Source: Verrucomicrobiota bacterium (GTDB lineage Bacteria; Verrucomicrobiota; Verrucomicrobiia; Chthoniobacterales; JAFAMB01). Taken from it: a stretch of 10,525 bases of DNA. The translations under genes and the position numbers were made by a program. Where the stretch lies: assembly GCA_019236035.1 (NCBI GenBank), contig JAFAJU010000227.1:1-10525 (forward strand), given 5' to 3'. Position 1 is the first letter of the stretch. Each line of letters opens with the position of its first letter. Below, in pieces: positions 1 through 6,741 of this stretch. The notes under the pieces are model-generated. The model was given only the letters and a program-made list of their open reading frames with translations. It searched no databases and was not told the DNA's origin.

Positions 1-1
1 C

Positions 2-460
2 CGTCCGCGAGAATCGTTCAAGCTCGTCATTCTTGCCGGCGGAGATTTTTCACGGTTTGCTGCTGAGGTACGCCGGCTGGGACTGACAGATCAGGTAATC
101 GTGCGGGAAAACGTCAGGGACATGGAAGATTACCTGCAAGCCGCTGATATTGGATTGTTCACGTCTGAAACGGAAAGCTTCTGTTTGAGCATTCTCGAAG
201 CAATGTATTTTGCCTGCCCGAGTGTTGCCCCGCAGGTTGGGGGAATCCCCGAAGTCGTTCAGGATAAAATAACCGGACTGCTCATACCATTTGGTGATAC
301 CGAAAAACTGGCTCGCGCTACCGAGAATTTAATCCAGGATGGAACGCTGCGGACGATGCTGGGCCGCGCTGCTCAAGTGCGCGCTCATGATAAATTTTCT
401 GCGAGGATAATCGTGCCACGCTATGAAACACTTTACCGCCGTGTCTGCGGCTTAGCATAA
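2..460 (+). CDS. GT4-family glycosyltransferase, 3' part (BshA-like)
   Basis: This is the C-terminal 152 residues of a GT-B glycosyltransferase; the reading frame is open to the left edge, so the N-terminal domain and start lie outside the window. The visible part begins in the C-terminal Rossmann domain (KLVILAGG at about residues 7-14). It carries the GT4 nucleotide-sugar-binding E-X7-E motif (E58 to E66 in ESFCLSILE), followed by VGGIPEVV and GLLIPFGD. The family transfers a sugar from an NDP-sugar to an acceptor in the cytoplasm. The ESF...LEAM and GGIPEV wording resembles BshA (bacillithiol GlcNAc-malate synthase), but many cell-surface GT4 enzymes share it, so the substrate is left open. 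The stop codon converges on the guanylate-kinase-like gene 117 bases further on. The GT4 assignment is firm; the BshA assignment is only possible. Confidence 0.85.
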   Translation, partial: RPRESFKLVILAGGDFSRFAAEVRRLGLTDQVIVRENVRDMEDYLQAADIGLFTSETESFCLSILEAMYFACPSVAPQVGGIPEVVQDKITGLLIPFGDTEKLARATENLIQDGTLRTMLGRAAQVRAHDKFSARIIVPRYETLYRRVCGLA

Positions 461-577
461 GCATTCTGTTTGTCGGGCGGTTTGCTTGGGGCCGCGGATA
501 CAGGCTGGAAGCCTATGCTACTTTGGGGGCAGCGCGCGGACGACGGGGGCGTGAGCAAGGTAGCAACGTGAGTTCGT
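461..577. other. Convergent intergenic spacer with small palindromes
   Basis: This spacer lies between the stop codons of two convergent genes. It holds a short palindrome, AGGCT-GGA-AGCCT, at 502-514 and a weak CGTGA...TCACG stem at 567-582. The second stem runs into the last codons of the kinase-like gene. Neither is followed by a T-run, so a terminator role is only possible. No small gene is convincing here. Confidence 0.4.
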
Positions 578-1315
578 TCACGATAACAGGCCTTCCTCCC
601 ATTTTTCGACCAGGGCTGGGACCTTGCCGCAGACTAGGTCTGCGAACGCCAGCAACGTTTTGCGTGCGTCTCCCAAGGGATAATAGAACGCATCCCAGTT
701 CTCGCTGTCCTCGCCATCGTGATTCGGAATGACGTGATCAAAATGCCATGCTTCTTTGATTTCTGTGTAAGCGCTGGCCGCCCGGCGTTCGATATTTTCG
801 AGATCTTTCCAGGACAGGATGCCTTTTTGTCGCTGGGTACGGCGCAATAACTTGCGACGCATCACGTCTGTCAGAAAATCCGCCAAGGATAAATTACGTT
901 CCGGCGACTTCAGAAACAGGACCTCCTCCCGTGACAGTGGTGCGAGAAACACGCTCAGGACACTCACTTTCGACGCAAATACTTCCTGCAATTTCCGACC
1001 CACGAACGGATTGCCTTCGTAAAACAAATGCCCCGCAGCCAGTACCCGGTCCGCATCATTTAAATCTACGGCCTGCAGGTCCCCACGAACATCCAGCACA
1101 ATGAAGTTTCCCTTGTTCCCAAATCCCTCAATCTCTTCGCGAGATCTGAAATGATAATCTTTGCCATCGATTTCCGCGGGTCGCGGAGACCGACAGTTGT
1201 ACAGCACAAGCTTACTCAGTTCGGCTGCAAGCCCGGGATAAAACTTATTGAATGCGGCATGCAATGGTCCTTTGCCGACACAAGACGGACCAGAAAGAAT
1301 GATAAAGCGCCCCAT
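578..1315 (-). CDS. Guanylate-kinase-like P-loop protein with altered Walker A
   Basis: A 245-residue protein with a guanylate-kinase-like N-terminal half. The P-loop is GPSCVGKGP at residues 9-17. A GMP-site-like stretch, RSPRPAEIDGKDYHF (42-56), matches the family pattern RxxRPGExDGxxYxF, and SREE follows. Guanylate kinase converts GMP and ATP to GDP and ADP. Two features argue against a housekeeping enzyme. The residue after GKG is Pro17, where the family has Thr or Ser to bind Mg-ATP. The usual block with the GMP-contacting Glu is replaced by FIVLDVRGDLQAVDL. It is also about 40 residues longer than Gmk (about 205), with an unrecognised acidic and aromatic C-terminus. I chose the ATG at 1315 because the alternative TTG at 1333 adds six residues before the family-like MGRFIILSGPS and an in-frame stop lies just upstream. 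No clear Shine-Dalgarno sequence is visible. It is probably a diverged paralogue rather than the essential gmk. Confidence 0.8.
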   Translation of the reverse strand: MGRFIILSGPSCVGKGPLHAAFNKFYPGLAAELSKLVLYNCRSPRPAEIDGKDYHFRSREEIEGFGNKGNFIVLDVRGDLQAVDLNDADRVLAAGHLFYEGNPFVGRKLQEVFASKVSVLSVFLAPLSREEVLFLKSPERNLSLADFLTDVMRRKLLRRTQRQKGILSWKDLENIERRAASAYTEIKEAWHFDHVIPNHDGEDSENWDAFYYPLGDARKTLLAFADLVCGKVPALVEKWEEGLLS

Positions 1316-1358
1316 ATCAGGAACAGAGTTCAAGAAGTCCAGAATTCAAGCCCTGGAT

Positions 1359-1453
1359 GGTAGGGCGAGGCTCCGCCCGAGCCGCGGCGGGTGACATCGC
1401 GCTGGCCTTCGGTAACGCCACGCGCCGCGGCTCGGGCGGAGCCTCGCCCTACC
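1359..1453. repeat. 95-bp inverted repeat with 31-bp perfect arms
   Basis: The left arm (1359-1389, starting GGTAGGGCGAGG) is exactly the reverse complement of the right arm (1423-1453, ending CCTCGCCCTACC), around a 33-base centre. Each arm contains its own smaller palindrome, GGGCG...CGCCC. The first 28 bases of the left arm recur exactly at 8979-9006, which makes this a dispersed, REP/MITE-like element. It lies between the divergent kinase-like gene and the membrane-protein operon. No coding function is visible in it. Confidence 0.9.
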
Positions 1454-1522
1454 CGACCGCGGGGCGTAACGAATTCAAAAACGATTAAGGAGCGGCATCC
1501 AGTATGAAGACAGGAACTCTCC

Positions 1523-1538
1523 TGACATAGGGCTGTCA
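1523..1538. promoter_or_regulatory. Candidate operator TGACA-N6-TGTCA upstream of the WYL operon
   Basis: A perfect 5-bp inverted repeat, TGACA-TAGGGC-TGTCA, lies 90 bases before the ATG of the small membrane protein. AGGA-N4-TCCT partly precedes it. The dyad symmetry and the position ahead of an operon encoding an HTH regulator fit an autoregulatory site. Assigning the WYL protein as its ligand is inference. I could not place convincing -35 and -10 boxes around it. Confidence 0.4.
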
Positions 1539-1566
1539 ACGGGCCGGTCTATCCTGCGCTCACAAC

Positions 1567-1582
1567 GCAATCGCATGATTGC
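1567..1582. repeat. Small palindrome GCAATC-GCAT-GATTGC
   Basis: A perfect 6-bp stem with a 4-base loop lies in the 5' leader region of the membrane-protein/WYL operon, 46 bases before its start codon. It could be a second operator or an mRNA hairpin; the sequence does not decide between them. Confidence 0.35.
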
Positions 1583-1617
1583 CACTAGCCGTCCGAGAGG
1601 CTGCTTTGAAAACCAAG

Positions 1618-1623
1618 AAGGAG
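1618..1623 (+). promoter_or_regulatory. Ribosome binding site AAGGAG
   Basis: AAGGAG sits five bases before the ATG at 1629. This fixes the start of the small membrane protein there and not at the in-frame ATG at 1575, which has no such site. Confidence 0.75.
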
Positions 1624-1628
1624 TTACC

Positions 1629-1973
1629 ATGACCGTCACTTCCAGCTCATTGCCAACGCTTGATAGTAACGCGGATCTGAACCAGCCACTGGCTGATTCG
1701 CCACCTTGCATTATCGACTTCTTTGCGGGCCGTGATCGCCTGTTAGAAGAAATCGACGAGATCAAAGGAATGCACACCCAGCAACTTCGTTCCGTTGAGC
1801 TCTTTGATCCTCTTGAAGATTGGCTCTATTCACTGATTTCAGCGGCTGCGCTTGTCTCTGTGCTCCTGGGAATTCTCTGCATGGCGAGCTTCGCGATGCC
1901 GCAAATGCCAGGGCCTAAACCGGAGCGAAATTCGCATACCGAATCGTTACCTATAACGCAGAAAGCAGGTTAG
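1629..1973 (+). CDS. Small single-pass membrane protein (hypothetical), operon partner of WYL regulator
   Basis: A 114-residue protein that I do not recognise. An acidic soluble N-terminal part (RDRLLEEIDEIKG around 35-47) could form a short amphipathic helix. It is followed by one hydrophobic segment at about residues 66-90 (LYSLISAAALVSVLLGILCM), then a proline-rich polar tail of about 24 residues. There is no signal-peptide cleavage motif, so a single-pass inner-membrane protein is likely. The start is set by the AAGGAG five bases upstream; the in-frame ATG 54 bases earlier lacks a ribosome site. The stop is only 10 bases from the GTG of the WYL-domain regulator, which implies one transcript. 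Whether it is a sensor or partner for that regulator is speculation. Codon pattern, ribosome site and tight spacing support it as a real gene. Confidence 0.65.
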   Translation: MTVTSSSLPTLDSNADLNQPLADSPPCIIDFFAGRDRLLEEIDEIKGMHTQQLRSVELFDPLEDWLYSLISAAALVSVLLGILCMASFAMPQMPGPKPERNSHTESLPITQKAG

Positions 1974-1983
1974 ACTGTGACTG

Positions 1984-2949
1984 GTGAACCGCATCGATCG
2001 ACTCGTCGCGATCCTCATCTACATGGAGGGGCGCAGAGTAACCCGCGCCGAAGATATTGCCGATGAATTCGCGACGAGTATCCGCACCGTCTATCGTGAC
2101 ATTGCCGCGCTTGCGGAAGCAGGTGTGCCAATTATCGGTGAAGCCGGTGTCGGATACAGCATCATGAGGGGGTATCACCTTCCGCCTGTGCATTTTACCA
2201 CCGAAGAAGCAACCGCCCTGGTCACCGCCGGCATGTTGATGGATCGTTTTGCGGACAGCTCGCTCATGTCTTCCATGGCCTCGGCGCTGGGAAAAATCCG
2301 AGCGGTGCTGCCGCCGGACCGTCAGGATCACGTCGCGCGCCTCGAGCGAAGGATGTCGCTACAAAATACCAGACAACCAAATCAACCCGCCAATCTCTTC
2401 CTGATCCAAAAAGCGCTCGCGGATCGGACCGTCTTGCGCATTTCTTACCGTGGCTCCGGCGCAGCGGAGCCGTTGCGCCGGGAGGTTGAGCCGTTGGGTT
2501 TAACGTATTACGGGGACCGTTGGCATCTCATTGCCTGGTGCCGGGTCCGGCAAGACTATCGCGATTTTCGAACCGATCGGATTCAGGCCATCGGGTCATC
2601 GGCCGAGCAATTTGGACCTCACGAAGACTTTTCTTTAAACGATTTCCTCGGGCGCCGGGAGGATACGGCTCCACCAGTTACGGGATCAATCCGCGTTGAT
2701 CCGTTTGCCGCCGAGCGCTTACGAAAAGAGGCTCCTTTCAAAATCATCCGGGAAGAACGCGACGAAAGAGGCATAACTTTCGCCATCGAAGGCGCGAAAT
2801 GGGATTGGTATTTGGGCTGGCTACTCTCTTTCGGAAATCGCCTAGTGGTTATCGAGCCGGACAACCTTCGCACTCTGCTGTTCGAAACAGCCCGGGCCAC
2901 CGCCGACCACCACAGCCTGCAACGCTCACAAATCCCTGAAGATTTGTGA
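1984..2949 (+). CDS. WYL-domain HTH transcriptional regulator (YafY/DeoR-type)
   Basis: A 321-residue cytoplasmic regulator of usual family length. Residues 1-65 form a winged helix-turn-helix of HTH_11/DeoR type (RIDRLVAIL, then TSIRTVYRDIAALAEAGVPI, then GVGYSIMRGYHLPP). A linker helix region (72-125) leads to a WYL domain (about 138-205). There the namesake motif reads WHL (180-182), with the typical downstream run YRDFRTDRIQAI (192-203). The C-terminal WCX-like domain spans about 234-302. WYL domains are generally ligand- or nucleic-acid-sensing, and the target here is unknown. The start is GTG, because an in-frame TGA lies just upstream at 1978-1980 (CTG at 1981 is the only alternative). 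It follows the small membrane protein by 10 bases and is probably co-transcribed. Its last 12 residues are encoded inside the 21-bp hairpin at 2914-2961. An operator candidate for autoregulation lies at 1523-1538. Confidence 0.92.
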   Translation: MNRIDRLVAILIYMEGRRVTRAEDIADEFATSIRTVYRDIAALAEAGVPIIGEAGVGYSIMRGYHLPPVHFTTEEATALVTAGMLMDRFADSSLMSSMASALGKIRAVLPPDRQDHVARLERRMSLQNTRQPNQPANLFLIQKALADRTVLRISYRGSGAAEPLRREVEPLGLTYYGDRWHLIAWCRVRQDYRDFRTDRIQAIGSSAEQFGPHEDFSLNDFLGRREDTAPPVTGSIRVDPFAAERLRKEAPFKIIREERDERGITFAIEGAKWDWYLGWLLSFGNRLVVIEPDNLRTLLFETARATADHHSLQRSQIPEDL

Positions 2950-2961
2950 GCGTTGCAGGCT
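2914..2961. terminator. Perfect 21-bp hairpin at convergent stop codons (candidate bidirectional terminator)
   Basis: Bases 2914-2934 are exactly the reverse complement of 2941-2961, with the 6-base loop CCTGAA. The WYL gene's stop (2947-2949) and the first base pair of the oligopeptidase's stop (2960-2962) lie in the right arm. The position suits bidirectional termination. Neither strand has a T-run after the stem, so it is not a classical intrinsic terminator and may instead block read-through or 3' decay. Confidence 0.65.
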
Positions 2962-5167
2962 ATTGAGGTTGGAACTCAGGGTCACCAAGTTGCCACAGCA
3001 GGAACGTCTCTTGATCGGCATCGCTTTGTTCGCGTTGCACCCGGTTTGAACCAAGGAGATGTCCGGCATCAAAATCTACCCGCAGCAGGACCGGTTTGCC
3101 GCTGGCGGTTGCGTGTTGCAGTCGCGCAACGAACTCGGCCACAACCCACGACGGTACCCGCGGATCGTTTGCGCCTGTCAGACCCAGCAATGCCGGATAT
3201 TTCACGCCATTTGTAATATGGTGGTAGGCGCTCATCGCGTACAGCCACTTGAAATCATCGGGCTTCGTTACGTCGCCAAATTCTGGGATATTGCCGGCGC
3301 CGTTTGGAGTGAGCTGGAAGCGCAACAAATTGGTGATGCCGACATTATCGATGGCTGCCGCGAACAACTCCGGGTGCTGCACGATCGCATTTCCAACGGC
3401 GATTCCTCCACCGCTGGTGCCGCGAATCGCGAGCCGGGACGGCGTTGTGTACTTGTTGGAAACGAGGTAACGCGCGGTGGCAATCATGTCGTCAACCGTA
3501 TGTTGCTTTGAAGCTTTTTGCCCGGCAGCGTGCCAACGCTCGCCATATTCACCACCGCCTCGAATGTGCGCGACGGCAACCACACCCCCTCGCTCAACCC
3601 ATGGATAGATTGAAGGCAGAAACCCAGAGTTGAACTCGGGATCGATTGAGACGCCATAGGCGCCGTGGCCTTCGAAGAGCGTCCGGTGAGAGCCGTCGAG
3701 GACGATGTCTCGACGGCAAATGATTGAAACTGGAACGACTGCTCCATCCGTGCTGGGCACCTGCACTTCGCGCACTTGGAATGCGGAAAGATCTACCTCA
3801 TTTTTTGGTTGGATCTTAGTATCAACCAGGCTGTTTGTGCTTGGATCATACCGATAGACGGCCGGCGGGACGAGCCATGAGTCGATACCGAACAAAATCC
3901 CGGGTTGGTTCGCGTTGGCATCGATACCATAGATCCTTCCCTTGAACGGCAAATCGATTGATTGAGGTATCGCGGGATCCGCATAGTTCAGACGCGAAAG
4001 CGTTCTGGCGACACCGTTGCGACCGCTGATATAAAGCGCGTCAGCGGCGCCGTAAACCCCGTCAATGACGGTGTCGCCGGCTGGCACGACGGTTTTCGGC
4101 TTTTTATCAAGATGGTCAAGGTCGATCGCGAGAATACTGCCATTGGGCGATTCCCTGGATGTCAGAACGTAGAGGGTTGACCCGATCAATGCCGCCGGCG
4201 ACCCTCCCGTGACCATTCTGTCTTCCGGGTTGAGAATTCGTTTCCAAGGCGTGCTCGGACCGATCGCGTCGTTCTCCTTCGCGACATAGACGGCGCCGCT
4301 GTCGATCGTTCCTGCAGTGTAGATTGCCAAGACGTAAGGCGAATCCAGCGACCCAACAACTCCGCTAAAACCGGCCTCCGGCACGTCGGGCGATCCCGGA
4401 AGACCCGGGCCAAAGACCGGCGCGTCTTTGTCAGGATCTATTCCTAGAATGTGCAGAAATGTCCGCCCATTCTTGTAGACGTCGCCGGGCGGGGCGTTTG
4501 GAGGAAGTTGCTGTTGCCTGAAGTAGTAGAGCGATTTCCCGTCGGACCGCCAGCACGGCCATCCGTATTGAGTCCTCGAGATCGCATCGGATAGTGCCCG
4601 GCCCGTTGCTACGTCCACAATGTAGAGCGTGCTATTCTCTGAACCGCCAAGAGAAATGCCAGCAGCCACGTAGGCGCCATCCGGTGACGGCTCGAAGTAG
4701 TCGATTGCGGCGTGCTGGTCGCCACTTTTGTAGTCGGCAGGGTCGAGCAACGTGCGGACCGATCCGTCCGGCTCGCGCACCCTGAGCAAAGCGTCAGAGG
4801 CACCGGGCAGGGTCTCTCGATAGAAGATTCTAGTTCCGGATCGCCTCCAGTCACTAGTTGCCGCCACAGCCGAATCAAAGGCCTGGATACGGGCCAGCAG
4901 TTTCCCACGCGGCACTGCAAAGGTGCCCAGAACTCTCCGTGTGGCGTCGTTCTGGGCTTTGAGAAATGAAAGAAGGCGCGGGTCAGACACGCCTGCTTCC
5001 ATCCAGCGGAATGGATCGCTGATTTTGGCTCCGAAATAATCGTCGATTACTGGTTTCGGCGCTAAAAAATGCCGGGATATTGAGCCATTCGGGAACACAG
5101 TCGAAAACGCGCCTAGACTGAGGGCCGCTATCAGGATGGTTATTCGGCCGGATTGCAACCGTTCCAT
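2960..5167 (-). CDS. Prolyl oligopeptidase family serine peptidase (S9A), exported
   Basis: A 735-residue peptidase of normal S9A length. An N-terminal signal peptide is likely (about residues 1-22: basic start, then ITILIAALSLGAFS), which predicts a periplasmic or secreted enzyme. The N-terminal YFGAKISDPFRWMEA is the family's conserved opening (DDYFG...DPFRWME). Residues of about 65-430 form the seven-bladed propeller that limits access to small peptides. The C-terminal alpha/beta-hydrolase domain has HIRGGGEYGERWH (534-546), the nucleophile Ser585 in GTSGGG, Asp668 in GANDPRV and His703 in DAGHL, so the catalytic triad is complete. It cleaves after proline in short peptides. An in-frame ATG at 5188 would add seven residues, but it lies inside the inverted-repeat element at 5173-5461, so I prefer the ATG at 5167; neither start has a strong ribosome site. 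It lies downstream of the dehydratase gene on the same strand but shows no functional link to sugar catabolism. Confidence 0.95.
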   Translation of the reverse strand: MERLQSGRITILIAALSLGAFSTVFPNGSISRHFLAPKPVIDDYFGAKISDPFRWMEAGVSDPRLLSFLKAQNDATRRVLGTFAVPRGKLLARIQAFDSAVAATSDWRRSGTRIFYRETLPGASDALLRVREPDGSVRTLLDPADYKSGDQHAAIDYFEPSPDGAYVAAGISLGGSENSTLYIVDVATGRALSDAISRTQYGWPCWRSDGKSLYYFRQQQLPPNAPPGDVYKNGRTFLHILGIDPDKDAPVFGPGLPGSPDVPEAGFSGVVGSLDSPYVLAIYTAGTIDSGAVYVAKENDAIGPSTPWKRILNPEDRMVTGGSPAALIGSTLYVLTSRESPNGSILAIDLDHLDKKPKTVVPAGDTVIDGVYGAADALYISGRNGVARTLSRLNYADPAIPQSIDLPFKGRIYGIDANANQPGILFGIDSWLVPPAVYRYDPSTNSLVDTKIQPKNEVDLSAFQVREVQVPSTDGAVVPVSIICRRDIVLDGSHRTLFEGHGAYGVSIDPEFNSGFLPSIYPWVERGGVVAVAHIRGGGEYGERWHAAGQKASKQHTVDDMIATARYLVSNKYTTPSRLAIRGTSGGGIAVGNAIVQHPELFAAAIDNVGITNLLRFQLTPNGAGNIPEFGDVTKPDDFKWLYAMSAYHHITNGVKYPALLGLTGANDPRVPSWVVAEFVARLQHATASGKPVLLRVDFDAGHLLGSNRVQREQSDADQETFLLWQLGDPEFQPQ

Positions 5168-5172
5168 ACCTA

Positions 5173-5461
5173 GTGTGCCGTCTCGCATATAATGGTGCCA
5201 TCGCCGCAGGTCAGTTGGCTATTTTTCAAGGCGCGAGCGACGAGCATATCTGAATTGATACGTAAGGAGCACGCAACGCCGAAAAACAGCCGACCGGCCG
5301 CGGCCCGGAGGGTTGCGTTGAAAATGGGCCGGCGGCTACGTTGCTCGTCGGTTACAGATCGATTCAGATATGCGCCCTCTAACGCCAGTCCGGCCCGGAC
5401 CGCCTTGCCGGCGGCCCATTTTGAACGCAACGATGGCACCATTATATGCGAGACGGCACAC
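5173..5461. mobile_element. 289-bp nested inverted-repeat element (MITE-like)
   Basis: Perfect 31-bp terminal inverted repeats lie at 5173-5203 and 5431-5461 (outer end GTGTGCCGTCTCGC). Inside is a second pair, 5312-5336 with 5407-5431 (23 of 25 positions pair), and a third, 5242-5259 with 5358-5375 (16 of 18). The element begins 6 bases before the preferred oligopeptidase start and ends 8 bases after the dehydratase stop, so it fills the intergenic region. A 97-codon frame crosses it on the minus strand, but mirrored arms explain much of that. No transposase is present. It could be a non-autonomous element or a recombination remnant. It could also attenuate transcription between the flanking leftward genes. 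Confidence 0.75.
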
Positions 5462-5469
5462 AAAGATGT

Positions 5470-6741
5470 TCAGAGGGCGCGGGCGCTGTTCCCGTCGAAC
5501 CAGAAGGCAGCTTCCGGATCCGCCCAAGCGCTGTTCGGGACCGTTGCGAACCATCCCGGTCGCGCCGGATCGCGGTCATAGCGATAATCGCCCAGGCGGC
5601 GGTACAGGGCGGCATAAGTCTCCATCTTGTCGCGGTCGAGGCGCACACCCAGACCGGGGCCGGCCGGCACGCGGATCGCGCCGTTCTCGTATTTGAGCTT
5701 GCCGCCGGCAATGACGTCGTCGACCAGATGGTGGTAGTGCGCATCGGCGGCAAAGGTCAAATTTGGCAAGACCACTCCCAGATGCAGCATGGTGGCAAGC
5801 TGAACGCCCAGTTCGCCGGACGAGTGAACCGAAATCCCGGTTTGCATGGTCTCACAGACCGCAGCGGCCTTCAGGCAGGGGCGGATACCACCCCAGAAAG
5901 TAGTGTCGAGCAAGACGACATCGACAGCCGGATCGCGCAGATTCGTGGCCAACTGCTCGAAATTGACAACTACGGTGTTGGTGGCAAGCCGGATCGGCAC
6001 CGCAGCGCGCACTTGCCGCATCCCGTTCAATCCCCAAGTTGGATCCTCGTAATAGTCGTTGGTCAGGTCGGCGATGGCGCGGCCAAACCGGATCGCTTCC
6101 TCTATTGAGAAGGCCGCGTTTGGATCGTAGCGGAAGCTGTCGCCCGGAAGCGCCTCCGAGAGTGCTCGGTAGCACGCGAGTTCGTGCCGCGGCGGAAACA
6201 CGCCACCTTTCAGTTTGTGGCTGGTGAAACCGCAGGATGCCTTCAAGGCGCGAGCCATTGACACGAGCTGGTCTACGGTTCGCACCTCGTGGCATCCGGT
6301 CGAGTCGCCACCAAAACGGAAGAACAGATACGACGCAAACGGTACAGCGTCGCGAAGCTTGCCGCCTAGCAGCGCATGCACCGGCACGCCCAGGGCCTGT
6401 CCAACGATATCGAGACAGGCGAACTCGATAGCGGCAAGGAGTTGCGTGCGGTTGTTGTACAACCCAGCGGTTGGATTCGCGATCAGGAAACGGAGCGCTT
6501 CAAGAGCGAAAGGGTCGTGTCCGACGAGGTAGTTCTTGAGTCCGCGGAAGCTCGTTTCCGCGCTTTCGCCGCCACCGCCCATTTCCCCTAGACCGGTGAT
6601 GCCTGCGTCGGTGTCGACCTCGACAATTGTGCGAATGAACCGACCCCAATGGCATCCGTTGGCGTGACGCAGCGCGGCCTCGAGCGGGACCGCCACCGTC
6701 GTCGTACGAATGTCGGTAATTCGCATTTGAGCGATGCTCAT
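5470..6741 (-). CDS. Enolase-superfamily acid-sugar dehydratase, glucarate dehydratase-like
   Basis: A 423-residue cytoplasmic enzyme of the mandelate racemase/muconate-lactonizing fold. The N-terminal capping domain runs to about residue 125 and a TIM barrel follows. Catalytic residues visible in order are Lys176-x-Lys178 (SHKLKGG), the metal ligands Asp206 (RYDPNAA), Glu232 (YYEDP) and Asn255 (LATNT), and the His306-Asp279 dyad (VHSSGE; LLDTTFWGG). The spacings match those I recall for E. coli glucarate dehydratase (K207, D235, E266, N289, D313, H339) closely: 28, 26, 23, 24 and 27. It should therefore abstract a proton alpha to a carboxylate and eliminate water to give a 2-keto-3-deoxy acid. 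The exact substrate (glucarate, galactarate or an aldonate) is not decided. The start at 6741 is chosen because its ATG overlaps the epimerase stop (ATGA), implying translational coupling; a longer frame to 6891 merely overlaps that gene. Confidence 0.93.
   Translation of the reverse strand: MSIAQMRITDIRTTTVAVPLEAALRHANGCHWGRFIRTIVEVDTDAGITGLGEMGGGGESAETSFRGLKNYLVGHDPFALEALRFLIANPTAGLYNNRTQLLAAIEFACLDIVGQALGVPVHALLGGKLRDAVPFASYLFFRFGGDSTGCHEVRTVDQLVSMARALKASCGFTSHKLKGGVFPPRHELACYRALSEALPGDSFRYDPNAAFSIEEAIRFGRAIADLTNDYYEDPTWGLNGMRQVRAAVPIRLATNTVVVNFEQLATNLRDPAVDVVLLDTTFWGGIRPCLKAAAVCETMQTGISVHSSGELGVQLATMLHLGVVLPNLTFAADAHYHHLVDDVIAGGKLKYENGAIRVPAGPGLGVRLDRDKMETYAALYRRLGDYRYDRDPARPGWFATVPNSAWADPEAAFWFDGNSARAL

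Noticed and set aside
1522..1555. Sigma-70 promoter from CTGACA and TATCCT
   Set aside because: The spacing is 22 bases (11 if CTGTCA is used), outside the usable 16-18 range.
1575..1628. Upstream start for the small membrane protein
   Set aside because: The ATG at 1575 falls inside a palindrome and lacks a ribosome site, whereas ATG 1629 has AAGGAG at five bases.
2914..2961. Classical Rho-independent terminator
   Set aside because: The stem is perfect but no T-run follows on either strand, so it is listed only as a candidate terminator.
4594..4969. Frames opposite to the oligopeptidase gene on both sides of 4600-4970, and similar shadows across the window
   Set aside because: They overlap a full-length gene with complete catalytic motifs and have Arg/Pro-rich, family-less translations typical of GC-rich antisense frames.
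5312..5431. Integron attC site suggested by the imperfect inverted arms beginning GTTGCGT and ending ACGCAAC
   Set aside because: The ends do not fit the GTTRRRY / RYYYAAC core consensus, and neither an integrase nor a cassette arrangement is present.
5170..5463. A 97-codon minus-strand frame (and an overlapping plus-strand frame from 5192) across the repeat element
   Set aside because: Both are produced by the mirrored arms, which keep stops out in several frames. There is no ribosome site, and both strands give equally plausible frames.
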